Assembly (NCBI GenBank): GCA_032718475.1
Contig: JAUCBJ010006481.1
Location: 1-44,393 of the forward strand
Origin: Nemertoderma westbladi
Taxonomy: Eukaryota > Xenacoelomorpha > Nemertodermatida > Nemertodermatidae
Direction of reading: 5' to 3'
DNA: 44,393 nucleotides
This document shows, piece after piece, positions 1 through 9,721 of this stretch; the first letter of the stretch is position 1, and each line of letters begins with the position of its first letter. The position numbers and the translations under genes are program-made. The notes below the pieces were generated by a model. The model was not told where the DNA came from. It saw only the letters and a list, made by a program, of their open reading frames with translations, and searched no databases.

Positions 1-627
1 GACAATACAAAGTAAAACACAAAACAAGCATCAAATTATGACGTGATATATCAATAAACAAAAAATCATTGTTGCTACGAGAAGTGTATAAAAAATGAAT
101 GAAAATATATTAAGCTTATTTGCCTTGCAATAATAGTGTTGAGGTAAATATCTTCTACATGATGATACAGGCTAAAAAGCACAAATCTATGGATATGCAC
201 CATAGAATACTATGTAATATTTATTATTATTTATTAGCATTTTGTGATAGCTAAATCACACCTGTGTCATAAAAACAAACACCAAGTAAGTTTCTGACTG
301 TTTTGTTTAAAGTAACACATAACTTATTAAAACTCCAAAGATAATATTAAAACGAATGACCAAAGCATCACCATCAAGCATTACAATATACATTCGAACA
401 AAGAGTATTAAACAGAGCAGATTTCAGCATAGGGGACCAATTATTCCATTTTATTAAATATTTTATCTCTACCGCAATATAACCATTATACTGAATGAAC
501 TACCGGTACACATAAAGTACAGTAGTTTCGGTGTATGAGACGTAGCCTGACCAACATGTGCAAGAACCGCATTTTTAGCAGTGCACCAATTATTAATTAC
601 TAGATTAAACTTCAAATTTTAATAATT
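1..627. other. AT-rich 5' flank, no gene seen
   Basis: AT-rich sequence without a convincing reading frame on either strand. It presumably includes the promoter and 5' UTR of the receptor gene that starts at 628, but I see no motif that I can defend as a promoter. Confidence 0.5.
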
Positions 628-1728
628 ATGTCAACCTTGAATGTGTCAAGTATAGATTGGAACATTTCATCAACCACTTCTGTGGCCACAGAAAGTCAAC
701 TAAATACCGTTCCAGAATACAGATATTTGTGTAGAGATGGAAAAAATGTGTTACAACATTGCGACTATTATGTTGCAGTTTTGCTAAATATATTTTTATC
801 CAGCGCTGCTATAATACCAAATATTATTTATTACTATGGCCTGCCTTCCAATCTCATATTAATTCTCGCTATACTGGGATCAAGAAATTTACGTAAAAAT
901 AATGTGGGCCTTCTCATGGGGTTAATGGCATTGATGGATATCTCCATACTTATACAATATTTGCTGTTGAAATACATATCTGCATACAAATCTATATTGT
1001 ATGATATTTTCCAATGCTTTTTCAAACCATTGCTACTACATATGGCTACAAATATGTCCTACTGGTTGCAGGTTTTCGTTTGCATTGATCGATTTGTAGC
1101 TGTGTTCTTTCCAACATCTTACAATACTGTACTATCCCCAAAATCATTGAAGATGATTTTGATGCATTTTTTTTGTTTGAATGTTATGATGACAGCTATA
1201 ACTGCAACATCTAATTATTATTATTATAAAACAAGCGATTTAACATTTTGTCAGCAAATATATATCTCACCTGAATATGAGTATTACATTACATTGAATA
1301 ATATCATATATAAAACATTAGTACCATTTGCACTTGTTTTGGTCTTAAACACAATGATTATAATACAATTGGTGATGCGGGCAAAAAAAGGAGTAGGAAA
1401 ACTCACTGCAATAAAAAAAAAGCAGAGAAAAAATGATAAACGAATTACCACAGCATTTATTGTTGAAGGATCTGCATTTATGTTGCTATTGTTACCTGAA
1501 TTGATTCGAGATATAAAATATGTTGCTATTTTTCAAACCTATATTTTCGAGCAGAAATTTATAATTTATTTATCACTATTTTATCCTATTACATACTACT
1601 TCAAAGCAAGTATAAACTTAACTGTGTTGCTCTTCATTCTGCCTGTATTCAGACATGCTACTGTAGGACTAGTAACTCATATAATCAACTACATTTATAA
1701 GAAGTTGATAAAATTAAGAAAACAATAG
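628..1728 (+). CDS. Rhodopsin-like (class A) seven-transmembrane receptor, intronless
   Basis: A 366-residue plasma-membrane receptor. The ATG follows an AT-rich leader and is the first in frame. The N-terminal ~50 residues carry Asn-X-Ser glycosylation sites (NVS, NIS) and two cysteines. Seven hydrophobic segments lie at about 55-85, 93-117, 131-160, 175-195, 226-250, 272-296 and 312-340. Class A landmarks are seen in altered form: GLPSN in TM1 (family GNxxV), Asp104 in TM2, Cys130 before TM3 paired with Cys208 in the second extracellular loop, DRF instead of DRY at the end of TM3 (154-156), a basic third loop, and an Asn-rich TM7 ending in FILPVFR, as in neuropeptide-type receptors. The ligand cannot be told from sequence. 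A second receptor follows 230 bp downstream on the same strand, which suggests a local receptor cluster. The uninterrupted frame fits a lineage-expanded, intronless GPCR family. Confidence 0.88.
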   Translation: MSTLNVSSIDWNISSTTSVATESQLNTVPEYRYLCRDGKNVLQHCDYYVAVLLNIFLSSAAIIPNIIYYYGLPSNLILILAILGSRNLRKNNVGLLMGLMALMDISILIQYLLLKYISAYKSILYDIFQCFFKPLLLHMATNMSYWLQVFVCIDRFVAVFFPTSYNTVLSPKSLKMILMHFFCLNVMMTAITATSNYYYYKTSDLTFCQQIYISPEYEYYITLNNIIYKTLVPFALVLVLNTMIIIQLVMRAKKGVGKLTAIKKKQRKNDKRITTAFIVEGSAFMLLLLPELIRDIKYVAIFQTYIFEQKFIIYLSLFYPITYYFKASINLTVLLFILPVFRHATVGLVTHIINYIYKKLIKLRKQ

Positions 1729-1955
1729 CAATTACATCGCATTTAAATTAGATTTTTCTCCACCATCACAATTATAATATTACAGGGAAAGTTGATAAAA
1801 ATATTTTAAACAAGAAAGGTAGGTATAGAAATTTGGTAGAAATTTATAATAATTACTCACAAAACATGCAAAATTGTGGCACGATCGTAATAAAGTTCTG
1901 TATCTGCTGTATTTTTAATATCTATCTGCTTGAAAAAAGGATGTTCATTTAGAAA

Positions 1956-2954
1956 ATGTCTCATAATAATATAACTACTGTTTATTATGATAATATAAAT
2001 TTAAACTATAATAATATTAAAGATTATAAAATCATTGGAGAATATGTTTTACCATATTTCATTTATATACTTAGTTTACCAATAAATATATTCATGTATT
2101 TGATTTTGAAGTGTTCAAAATCTCTCCGCCTGGATCAAAATCACCATTTGTTTCAATTGCATTGTTTAGGAGATATAATATTTCTTCTGCAGTGGGTTGT
2201 ACTCAGTATTGGTGACCGATCTGTTGTAATATATTCTGTTCGTAAACCCAATGGAGCATTTGATAAACTTGTTTATGTTTTATATATGTGTTTCATACGT
2301 ATTGGTCTTCGGAATTTTTCGCTTTTTCTTACCAGTGTTGTAATACTTTGCTATTATTTGCACAACATAAGTAATTATTATGAAGAGATTAAAAAGTTTT
2401 TCAAACTTCACATATTTATAAGGAACGTTAATGTCATATCAATTCTAATATTTTTATTTTCCATAACTAATGAAAGTATTCACTACCAAATATCCATGAC
2501 AACACGTCAAATAGCTGACAATGAACCAGTTTGTTTCAAACGAGCTTCATTGGTAACTCTAAGTCTAGTTTTTAATCCAATAGTTCGGACATTATTTATT
2601 TTACTTCCTTATATATCAATGTTAGTGTCAATTATTTATATACTCATTTTACAATTTTTGAAATTCAGGAATTTCAATTGTCAGATATCTTTCAAAAAAG
2701 ACACTAAATTATTAATTATAATTTTATTTATATTCCTAATTTTACGTTTCCCTGAGCAAATCGTAGGTTACATAACATTTGTAATGTGGGATCTAAATAA
2801 TCTACCAATATTAGCTACAACAGAGATATTTCTAATTTTATATACATTTTGTGTGCCATTTGCCGTACTGGTTTTAAATCATCATGTACATGACACAATT
2901 TCAAAAAATATTTTTCGAACTAAACAGTGGTTACAAATAGGTCCTACTATGTAA
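1956..2954 (+). CDS. Divergent seven-transmembrane receptor, intronless
   Basis: A 332-residue predicted membrane receptor with a short N-terminus holding an Asn-Ile-Thr glycosylation site. Hydrophobic segments lie near 30-52, 66-87, 107-135, 155-172, 205-235, 249-277 and 287-309. TM1 has LPINIF in place of GN, TM2 keeps an Asp (residue 73) and extracellular loop 2 keeps a Cys (193). There is no DRY triplet after TM3 (the region reads SVVILCYYL), and TM7 lacks NPxxY, having FAVLVLNHH instead. Motif decay is greater than in the upstream receptor, but the frame is intact and clean, so it is probably a real gene. It could be a chemosensory or orphan receptor of a lineage-specific group. It shares strand, intronless structure and AT-rich codon use with its neighbour at 628-1728, though I see little direct sequence similarity. 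Confidence 0.8.
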   Translation: MSHNNITTVYYDNINLNYNNIKDYKIIGEYVLPYFIYILSLPINIFMYLILKCSKSLRLDQNHHLFQLHCLGDIIFLLQWVVLSIGDRSVVIYSVRKPNGAFDKLVYVLYMCFIRIGLRNFSLFLTSVVILCYYLHNISNYYEEIKKFFKLHIFIRNVNVISILIFLFSITNESIHYQISMTTRQIADNEPVCFKRASLVTLSLVFNPIVRTLFILLPYISMLVSIIYILILQFLKFRNFNCQISFKKDTKLLIIILFIFLILRFPEQIVGYITFVMWDLNNLPILATTEIFLILYTFCVPFAVLVLNHHVHDTISKNIFRTKQWLQIGPTM

Positions 2955-3129
2955 GTGGAAAATACATTGTGGAAAATACTAACAGTCATTATATATTTAA
3001 TTATGATTTACTCATGTTATATTATGATTAATAATTATTGGAATTATTAAAAATCAATTAACAAGCTTTAGCTTTAGATTTTAATTACACATTAGTTAAT
3101 ACATATATATATCAGTAAAACCCATTTTT

Positions 3130-3366
3130 ATGATGAATCACGTGTCTTGCCCAAACCATCTCCCAGGAAATCCAGATGTGGAAAGTCTTACAGCTACTTC
3201 TGGCCATCCTCAATATTTTAAGGGCCTTTTCAAACTCATCAAAAGTAATGTTGGCTGTGATATTGATATAAGAGTGACAATGAGTTCAAATAGTTATTTT
3301 CTTGCTGATAAGAAGCACCTTGGTGTAGCCCACCCACATTCAAGATATTCTCATAAGTTTTTATAA
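3130..3366 (+). CDS. Small open frame, function unknown, doubtful
   Basis: An ATG-initiated 78-codon frame just after the second receptor. The product has no signal peptide, membrane span or motif that I recognise, and ends in a Ser/Tyr/His-rich tail. It sits on a gene-poor AT-rich stretch. It may be a fragment of a lost gene, or chance. Confidence 0.12.
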   Translation: MMNHVSCPNHLPGNPDVESLTATSGHPQYFKGLFKLIKSNVGCDIDIRVTMSSNSYFLADKKHLGVAHPHSRYSHKFL

Positions 3367-3519
3367 GCGTTTACTGTTTGTATTGTGCGTTTAATATATA
3401 TAACTATATTTTTTTTTTTGGGAATTAAAATTGAAATTGAAGACTTTATTTGACTAAATTTCATCATGATGAGGAGTAGTAGTAGTTGTAATTAACCAGC
3501 ACCATTATTGACAGACCAC

Positions 3520-3935
3520 GACTTAGAAATTCTTCTTCTTCTTTATTATACTACTACTACTAGGTCGTACTATACTACTACTAGTAGAAATGAAATCCTT
3601 CCAGACTTCTCGATTCTCCATAGTTGTCGCAATTTCGTTTCTCCTAAGTTCAGTATCCCTTTCAAGTTGATCTATATATGTTATGTCCGAACGTCCACGG
3701 CTACGCTTTCCATGAGTTGGTTGCCAGAGAAGTAGATCTGGTATGACCTCGTCTTTACTTCGCCAGCAGTGCCCACTGAATCTTAAACTGCGTTCATGGA
3801 GGGTGGTTGATACAGGTGGTATTGTACTATAAAGCTCGGCGTTTGTCATGTGTTGTCTCCAGCTGATGTTTAGGGCTGCCCTTAGTATTCTGGGGTAGCA
3901 ACCATCAATTCGTTGTTCAAGTGATTGAACAACTT
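3520..3935 (-). pseudogene. 3' end of an RTE-like non-LTR retrotransposon
   Basis: Reading on the minus strand gives the C-terminal segment found downstream of the reverse transcriptase in many RTE-like LINEs: LRFSGHCWRS, then LLLWQPTHGKRSRGR, then a block ending NREVWKDF. The upstream part (IDGCYPRILRAALN) fits the end of the thumb/C-terminal region. The 3' end runs into TAG/AAG-rich simple repeat, as is common for this class. Only the tail of the element is present, so this is a 5'-truncated insertion. A related fragment lies at 33175-33775 on the same strand and shares the stretch from the ISWRQHM-like region onward. Confidence 0.75.
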
Positions 3936-4658
3936 CTTTCTTTCAGAACAGCTTCTTTATTATATATACATATATTTATTAGGAATGCAATATGGGGTTG
4001 CCAACAAAATGATGCTGCCATAGCTCCATATTACCTATGACATAGGCGAGATTATCTACGTCAAGTTTACAAAGATGCTTCCAAAGAAAGTCATGGGCTG
4101 TCAAGAAATTGAAGAAATTAAATTTTGCAAAATTTGCTGAAGATTCGGGTTAAATGTTGTAAACTTTTGATTGTGCCCAAAGATTACTCAGCAGTTTAGT
4201 ACAGTCACTATCCAATGTGTTGGTCTGTTTGTAAATGCAACAAACATTTTTTAGTGCCATGTAAGAAGACTAGGTAAACTAGGACCTTGAAATCGTAGGT
4301 ACAGTTATTTTTTACCATTAGTTATTAGCTGATTACTGTTCAATCAGTGAATTAATATCAATACACAAACACAACAGTAAAATGGGATTATAAAAGTTGA
4401 TAAATAACTACGCATAGCTGATTAGAAGGGTTTACTAGGTTACAGGTATAAATATACTAATATAGTACAGTTGTAGATTAGATTAGGTACGGTAGAGAAG
4501 TAGGCTGGTAAAGACAAAATTGTTAAAATGTTAAATATAATTAAACAAAAATTTCAATTAGTTAAATTTAATTAATAAATTACTACAATTATTTAAGTAT
4601 TTCTTAGTAATATATGCTTTTATGATTGGTAATATTAGTCCATCAGAGAAAATATATT
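3936..4658. other. Intergenic, no gene seen
   Basis: AT-rich sequence between the LINE tail and the tetraspanin gene. I found no reading frame or structured repeat that I could defend. Confidence 0.5.
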
Positions 4659-5492
4659 ATGGATCAAACACAATTATATAATATAGTCACATCTTTGCCA
4701 ACAATCATTTTTGCTGTTTTGGTGGTCTGTTTATTCGGATATACACAATCCATATCATATGGGAGTTTTTACTTTGGATATAAGGGGCAAGATGATTTTT
4801 ATCAAGAACTTGGTTTTTTGCGCTACCTTGTTATAACTGGAATAATGTGTTCGTTGCTTATAGCAATGGTCTCATTCTTAAGTCTACTATACCGAAAATA
4901 TTTTAAATTGAATATCATCTATATAGCCATATGTATCACAGCGATGTCGACACAATTATTAATACTATCTATATCAATACACAATAGACATTCATATAAT
5001 TCACAACCGAATACCATTGCTGATAAAATGTTTAAAATGGCTAATGAGATTAAATTTGATAATCGCAATGAAGATTCTGTGTTGCGTTACATGTATTACT
5101 TTCAAGACACCTTTGAATGTTGTGGGGGTTATAATTATACTGATTATGCTGGTGGCTTATCTGAAATGTTGTTTAATGACAGTGAAGCTGTACTGTCATT
5201 GGGTGACCCTATTGGTGGTCATAGAGATTGGCTACCTGGTTCAAAATTACCTAATTCATGTTGCAAGTCTGTTATTAATAATGAGGATAATATTACTTGT
5301 AGAAATGCAGAGCCTGATTATTGGTTGTCTAACAATAATGGAATCACTTTACCAGGTTGTGGGATAACAGCAAGTAATTGGCTTGTTCGGATGTCGACAT
5401 TATTGTCTTATTTTATTTTAGGCATTTCTGTATGTGAATCAGTTACTATAATAGGTCGATTTATTTACATTACTAAATTTCAAGGGACATAG
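4659..5492 (+). CDS. Tetraspanin-like four-transmembrane protein, intronless
   Basis: A 277-residue membrane protein starting at the first in-frame ATG (MDQTQL); codons upstream of it are in frame but lack an ATG. Hydrophobic segments lie at about 12-29, 55-79, 84-108 and 238-262. The short extracellular loop (30-54) and the large loop (about 109-237) match the tetraspanin plan. The large loop has the family hallmark CCGG at 154-157, a downstream SCC, and further cysteines including PGCG shortly before TM4, enough for three disulphides. Asn-X-Thr/Ser sites are present in the loop. Tetraspanins organise membrane-protein microdomains; no partner can be inferred here. The absence of introns is unusual, since most animal tetraspanin genes are split. 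It could be a retrocopy that stayed open, or this lineage may have intron-poor genes. Confidence 0.85.
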   Translation: MDQTQLYNIVTSLPTIIFAVLVVCLFGYTQSISYGSFYFGYKGQDDFYQELGFLRYLVITGIMCSLLIAMVSFLSLLYRKYFKLNIIYIAICITAMSTQLLILSISIHNRHSYNSQPNTIADKMFKMANEIKFDNRNEDSVLRYMYYFQDTFECCGGYNYTDYAGGLSEMLFNDSEAVLSLGDPIGGHRDWLPGSKLPNSCCKSVINNEDNITCRNAEPDYWLSNNNGITLPGCGITASNWLVRMSTLLSYFILGISVCESVTIIGRFIYITKFQGT

Positions 5493-5997
5493 ATTTAGTT
5501 TAAAATACAAAATATTTGAAAACTTGACAAGTATCCAATCTACTGAAGAACGGACTTTAGTATCAGTTTTTTGTGCAATATAATGGCAGTATTCGTGTCA
5601 TAAAGGAAAGATTATTCATATTTATAAATAAATCATTCGCCTTTTACATAAATATTTGTCAATAGTATGAATATGCATCATTCATAATTATATCAAGCAA
5701 GAACACAACTTACAATCTATATTTTTCCTCAACCACTAGAAAAGCCAGCAAGCTGGCTGTAAACGAAAGTATGGATGCAGGACTATCATCCGTGGGGTAA
5801 TGGGTGAATGCATGGAATTCAACAAGGAAGCATATTATTCTTCAGCACGACGTCCATATTATTTATATCTATTTTTCTCAACAGCCTCTTCAAATATCAT
5901 AATTATTATAAGTTAACTTAGTTACCTCGATATTAGAACCTATGCGGAATTTCATTAGTTTTCATTGTATTAGAAACATGTCATACAACATACGATT
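5493..5997. other. Intergenic, no gene seen
   Basis: 3' flank of the tetraspanin gene, AT-rich, with an AATAAA-like hexamer near 5627 that could serve for polyadenylation. Nothing else is supported. Confidence 0.4.
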
Positions 5998-6012
5998 ATC
6001 ATGAATCATTGA

Positions 6013-6023
6013 ATCATGAATCA
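6013..6023. repeat. Left target-site duplication of the deleted RTE-like LINE
   Basis: The 11-mer ATCATGAATCA ends just before the element and recurs exactly at 7610-7620, just after its 3' end. A further copy of the 11-mer at 5998-6008 makes the left boundary slightly ambiguous. Confidence 0.75.
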
Positions 6024-6493
6024 TGAAAGCACCCCCCCCAACCCCCACTATGGATTACATTAGCAATGCGGAGGTCCGGCCACTAGAGGCCAGTGGAATT
6101 ACCGGACACAATCGGCCTCACAGGCGTCAGTTAACTCCTGACCGGCTGCCTGTCTCACCCCCTACTGGAGAGAGAGCAGCCAACAATTCTTTGAGTCCCT
6201 TTCCTGATGTCCTTTCTGGCCCAAACCCTGGGTCACCAGGAAGGCCAGATTGTGATGGGGAGAGGGATTCTGGAGTTGGAGGCTTCTCTCATGTTCCACC
6301 CCGACCAACAAAGCCATTGGTGAATCTGAGGCAAGTCACAAGACTAGCCTCAGTAAACACCCTAACACTCGGGTCCCCAATGCGACAAGGTGAGCTGACT
6401 GCCTTGGCAGATAAGCTTTCTCTTAGCGCAGTGGGTGTTCAAGAGCACCGAATGCAGACTGGACAGACTGATGAGGTTCTGATTAAGGAATGA
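6023..6493 (+). pseudogene. 5' UTR-like leader and endonuclease N-terminus of RTE-like LINE
   Basis: The frame is open for 156 codons, but only the last third is recognisable: NTLTLGSPMRQGELTALADK followed by LSLSAVGVQEHRM is the start of the endonuclease fold, with the catalytic Asn of strand 1 and the QEHRM Glu. The first part is Pro-rich leader. The frame closes at a TGA, and the endonuclease continues in another frame (IGLLMNP and following, from about 6540), so a frameshift separates the two pieces. Confidence 0.65.
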
Positions 6494-7609
6494 GGGGCGG
6501 TTGGCGACTCGCCCTCGCGTCAGCAGATGATAGTGGCAATGGTGGAATTGGTCTATTGATGAATCCAACTGCACATGCAGCATTGGACAAAATAGACCAA
6601 ATCTCTAACCGCATCATCCGTTGCCACTTCTCATGTTCTGGAAGACTGGCTAAGAAGTTTCCTAAGGTGGTTCTTGCACCATTCTTGTTCATTATTGTGG
6701 TTGACTATGTTCTACGCATGTCCTTAGATCATTATAATGATGATGGGGTGATGATAACTCCACCTACTGGCTCCAGAAGTCGAGGAAATCCTGCCAAGTA
6801 CCTAACTGATCTAGACTTTGCTGATGACTTAGGAGTACTCTCAGAATCATTAGAGGGAGCCCAACGGCTCCTCAGCTCATTAGAACATGCTGCTTCTAGT
6901 GTTGGTCTTTTTATTAACTCCAGAAAGACCAAAATTCTGACAGTTAACTTTGAAAGTCCTCAGCAAGTCTCTGATCGGATGAGCATAAGCTCAAAGGATG
7001 GTATGCTTGAGCATGTGGACGACTTCTGTTACCTGGGATTATGGATCCGGAAGTCAGGTGAGGCATGGGCAGCCTTGAATAGGCTTTCCAGGATTTGGAA
7101 GTCACCGAGAATTAATCGGAAACTTAAGGTCCGATTATTTAGAGCAGCAGTAGTTCCAGTACTCCTCTACGGGAGTCCATGCTGGGCTCTAACTGCTGAG
7201 GACACCAAATCTCTGGATGGCACATTCACAAGAATGCTACGCCGGGTTCATTGTGTCAAGTACAATGCACACATCTCCAACCAGACACTATATAACATTG
7301 GAGGTGTCTCATTGGTTCCCCCAAGCTTGACACTAGAACAAAATCGCCTCCGCTTTGCAGGACATTGCTTTCGCCGTGAGGACCAGCCAGTGCATAATCT
7401 TGTACTTTGGCAACCTCATGGAGTGAATAAGCATGGTGGACAGCCCATAACTTTCTTGAGACGCATCTTAAAGGACACTGGCCTTAAAGATGCGGATGAT
7501 CTAGCAAATGTCATGGGTGATAGGGAGTTGTGGCGGTGCAATTTTGTTGACAAGCCGGCACAGCATTCTTAAAAATGCAGCTGCAATGCAGCATGCCGAT
7601 CCTAGTAGT
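6024..7609 (+). mobile_element. Internally deleted RTE-like non-LTR retrotransposon
   Basis: A 1.59-kb insertion bounded by an 11-bp direct repeat. It carries the start of an apurinic-type endonuclease domain, then jumps directly into the reverse-transcriptase YADD-equivalent region and continues to the C-terminal domain and a 40-bp 3' UTR ending CCGATCCTAGTAG. The same 3' UTR ends the copy at 27930-28485, which confirms the 3' terminus. The missing middle (most of the endonuclease and the RT fingers) starts at the sequence AAGGTGGTTCT; the copy at 7966-8436 continues past this point differently, so the deletion is specific to this copy. The 5' end is a C-rich stretch. Confidence 0.85.
6490..7572 (+). 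pseudogene. RTE-like endonuclease remnant joined to reverse transcriptase C-terminal half
   Basis: A 360-codon frame. Residues about 15-55 are a remnant of endonuclease (SGNGGIGLLMNPTAHAALDK). From about 58 the frame is reverse transcriptase: a hydrophobic FLFIIVVDYVLRMS segment, then LDFADDLGVLSE, the catalytic FADD motif (YADD equivalent), then INSRKTKILTVNF. The thumb and C-terminal region follow (LRRVHCVKYNAHISN, LRFAGHCFRREDQPV, DRELWRC). RT motifs 1 to about 4 are missing, so the protein cannot be an active polymerase. Its relation to CFDP2-like/RTE sequences is from recognition of the conserved C-terminal block and not from a search. Confidence 0.8.
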
Positions 7610-7620
7610 ATCATGAATCA
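7610..7620. repeat. Right target-site duplication of the deleted RTE-like LINE
   Basis: Exact copy of the 11-mer at 6013-6023, directly after the CCTAGTAG 3' terminus. Confidence 0.75.
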
Positions 7621-7965
7621 CATAAATAATGGGGATTAATGATCACCTACCCAATGATGACGACACTCCATAGTACTAAACATTAATAATACTATATATT
7701 TATATCATTCCTATACGCATTGTTCTAGGCGCATAGAACAAGATTGTGCCGGATCCCACCAAAATGTAACTCCATAATCTTGGCATTGCAACATCATACT
7801 AACTTCAGTGTCCAATGTAGCTAAAAAAAGTTCCCTCAGTTGGAAACTGTGGAAATTTTCATCACAGAACAGAGGTCAGAATCAATTAAAACTAAATCAA
7901 TTGGTCTCATGATATATCCAATGAGCTAAGATGCAACTTCTGGCTATTTGGCCAACCAATCCTTA
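7621..7965. other. Spacer between LINE copies, no gene seen
   Basis: Low-complexity AT-rich sequence without a supported feature. Confidence 0.4.
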
Positions 7966-8436
7966 TGACCTTTCTGACCCAAACCCTGGGTCACCAGGGA
8001 GGCCAGATTGTGAGGGGGGGAGGGATTCTGAATTAGATCCGACCAACCAAGCCATTGGTGAACCTGAGGTAAGTTACTAGACTAGCATGAGTCCATACCC
8101 TAACACTCGTGTCCCTAAGACGATGTACAAGGCGAACTGACTGCCCTGGCAGATAAGCTTGGCCTTAGTGCAGTGGGTGTTCAAGTGCACCGAATGCAGA
8201 CTGGTCAGACTGATGAGGTTCTGATTAAGGACATTGGGGTGGTTGGCAACTTGTCCTCGCATCAGCAGATGATAATTGTAATGGTGGAATTGGTCTATTA
8301 ATGAACCAAATACACGCACTATGTAGCATTGGACTAAATAGACCAAATCTCCAACCACATCATCCGTTGCCACTTCTCATGTTCTACAAGACTGGCTAAG
8401 AAGTTTCCTAAGGTGGTTCTGATTGTGTGCTGTCAT
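7966..8436 (+). mobile_element. Second RTE-like LINE fragment (leader and endonuclease N-terminus)
   Basis: Strongly similar to 6200-6675: the same CCCAAACCCTGGGTCACCAG stretch, the same endonuclease start (LSLSAVGVQEHRM equivalent) and the same block through CTAAGAAGTTTCCTAAGG. It carries many small indels and is not translatable. Beyond that point it reads GTTCTGATTGTGTGC, the natural continuation of the endonuclease, which the copy at 6024-7609 lacks. It ends near 8436 with no visible 3' terminus, so it is a decayed or interrupted insertion. Confidence 0.7.
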
Positions 8437-9574
8437 CTGATTGACTGACTGATTGTACCGGTACCACACCCAATTCTGCAATTCTAACTATTATGTAGTA
8501 ATGTTGTAATATCATAATTATTATGTGCTTATGTTGTAATATCATAACATCAAGGAGGATGTGGACAAAACTTAAACTTGAGAATGAAAGACTGAAGGCA
8601 GAAAACAACCCCATACCCATCCGCGTTCCTCATCAATAACCAATCCGTCGTCCGCCGTTGGATCCGGTGTAGCGGGCCGGTACTGCTGTAAGCAACGGCT
8701 TAGTTATTATCAGAAAGTTGCTAAATAACTAACCGAGGCTTGGAATGATTTTTTTGCTGTTAAACGGTTGTCGTTAGTGAAAGTTTTTGTCATATCATTT
8801 CGAAACGAAATGATGGAATCCCCTTTGAATAAATGATAATTCTCTGCTGCGTTCCACAGCATTAACAAATTTCGTATTAAGTTGAGTCACATAGAGTCCA
8901 CTCTAAGAGTTTTAATGATTCTCCCTTGGATGATTCTCTCTTGATCTCCTCGACGTCTACTAGAAAGGATTTTATTGGACCTGAAAGATGAATTTAAAAA
9001 ATATTAACAGCCAGGAAATGAACTATGATGACAATGAGTAAACTATTTAATGAACTTGCAAATCGTGATATCTTTACAGCTATTTGAAAAATAATGCGAG
9101 CAAAAATATTGTATATTTGTGATATTATTTCTCATGATATTTTTCACTACAACCGATTGAAATAAACATGGTCGATAAATAAATATGCTTACCTTATATG
9201 CGATCCCACTTTCCGTGTCACAAAGATACTGAAATCTGCGATGTCCTTTGGACTACTAAATTGAGAATATACTGTAAGTAATACAATTATTCAAAAATAC
9301 CCTTGAAATACCTGTGCGAAACAAAATGGAATAGAATGTTTAGCATCAAAAGGCATATATAAGGTCTTGAAGTTGTATGTGCTAACGAATGCCATGCAAT
9401 CATCTGTAGCCAATAAAGAGAGCGTCTAATTAGCACTCGGTTGACATCTTGATACAGGTGCATGTGCCTAACAATAGGGTGATACATTGAGCAATATTCA
9501 ATTTGATAGTTTGCTATTGTGGCGAAACGTGATTGGTTGACTTCAGCATATCATTATATTATTTTGCTTCCGAG
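8437..9574. other. Non-coding AT-rich stretch
   Basis: No gene or clear repeat family. Near 8493-8540 a ~30-bp unit (TATTATGTnnTnATGTTGTAAT) is tandemly doubled. A TATATAAGG box-like string lies near 9356 on the plus strand, but nothing convincing starts at the expected distance. Confidence 0.35.
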
Positions 9575-9721
9575 ATGCACAGCAATAGACAAAATATATG
9601 GCTAACAACAGTGATATTAGTTTCCTTGGTTCCAGTAGTAATATGCAATCGATTCGCTCTAGGTTGCTCTAGCAATGTACCGGAATTACCGGAATATAAT
9701 GGCTCAGACCTGGAGCAATAG
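9575..9721 (+). CDS. Possible small secreted peptide or first exon, doubtful
   Basis: A 48-codon ATG frame whose residues 7-24 form a hydrophobic stretch (IWLTTVILVSLVPVVICN) that looks like a signal peptide, followed by a short polar tail. No homologue is recognised. It might be a first exon that is spliced onward, or it may be chance; length and isolation make it weak. Confidence 0.18.
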   Translation: MHSNRQNIWLTTVILVSLVPVVICNRFALGCSSNVPELPEYNGSDLEQ

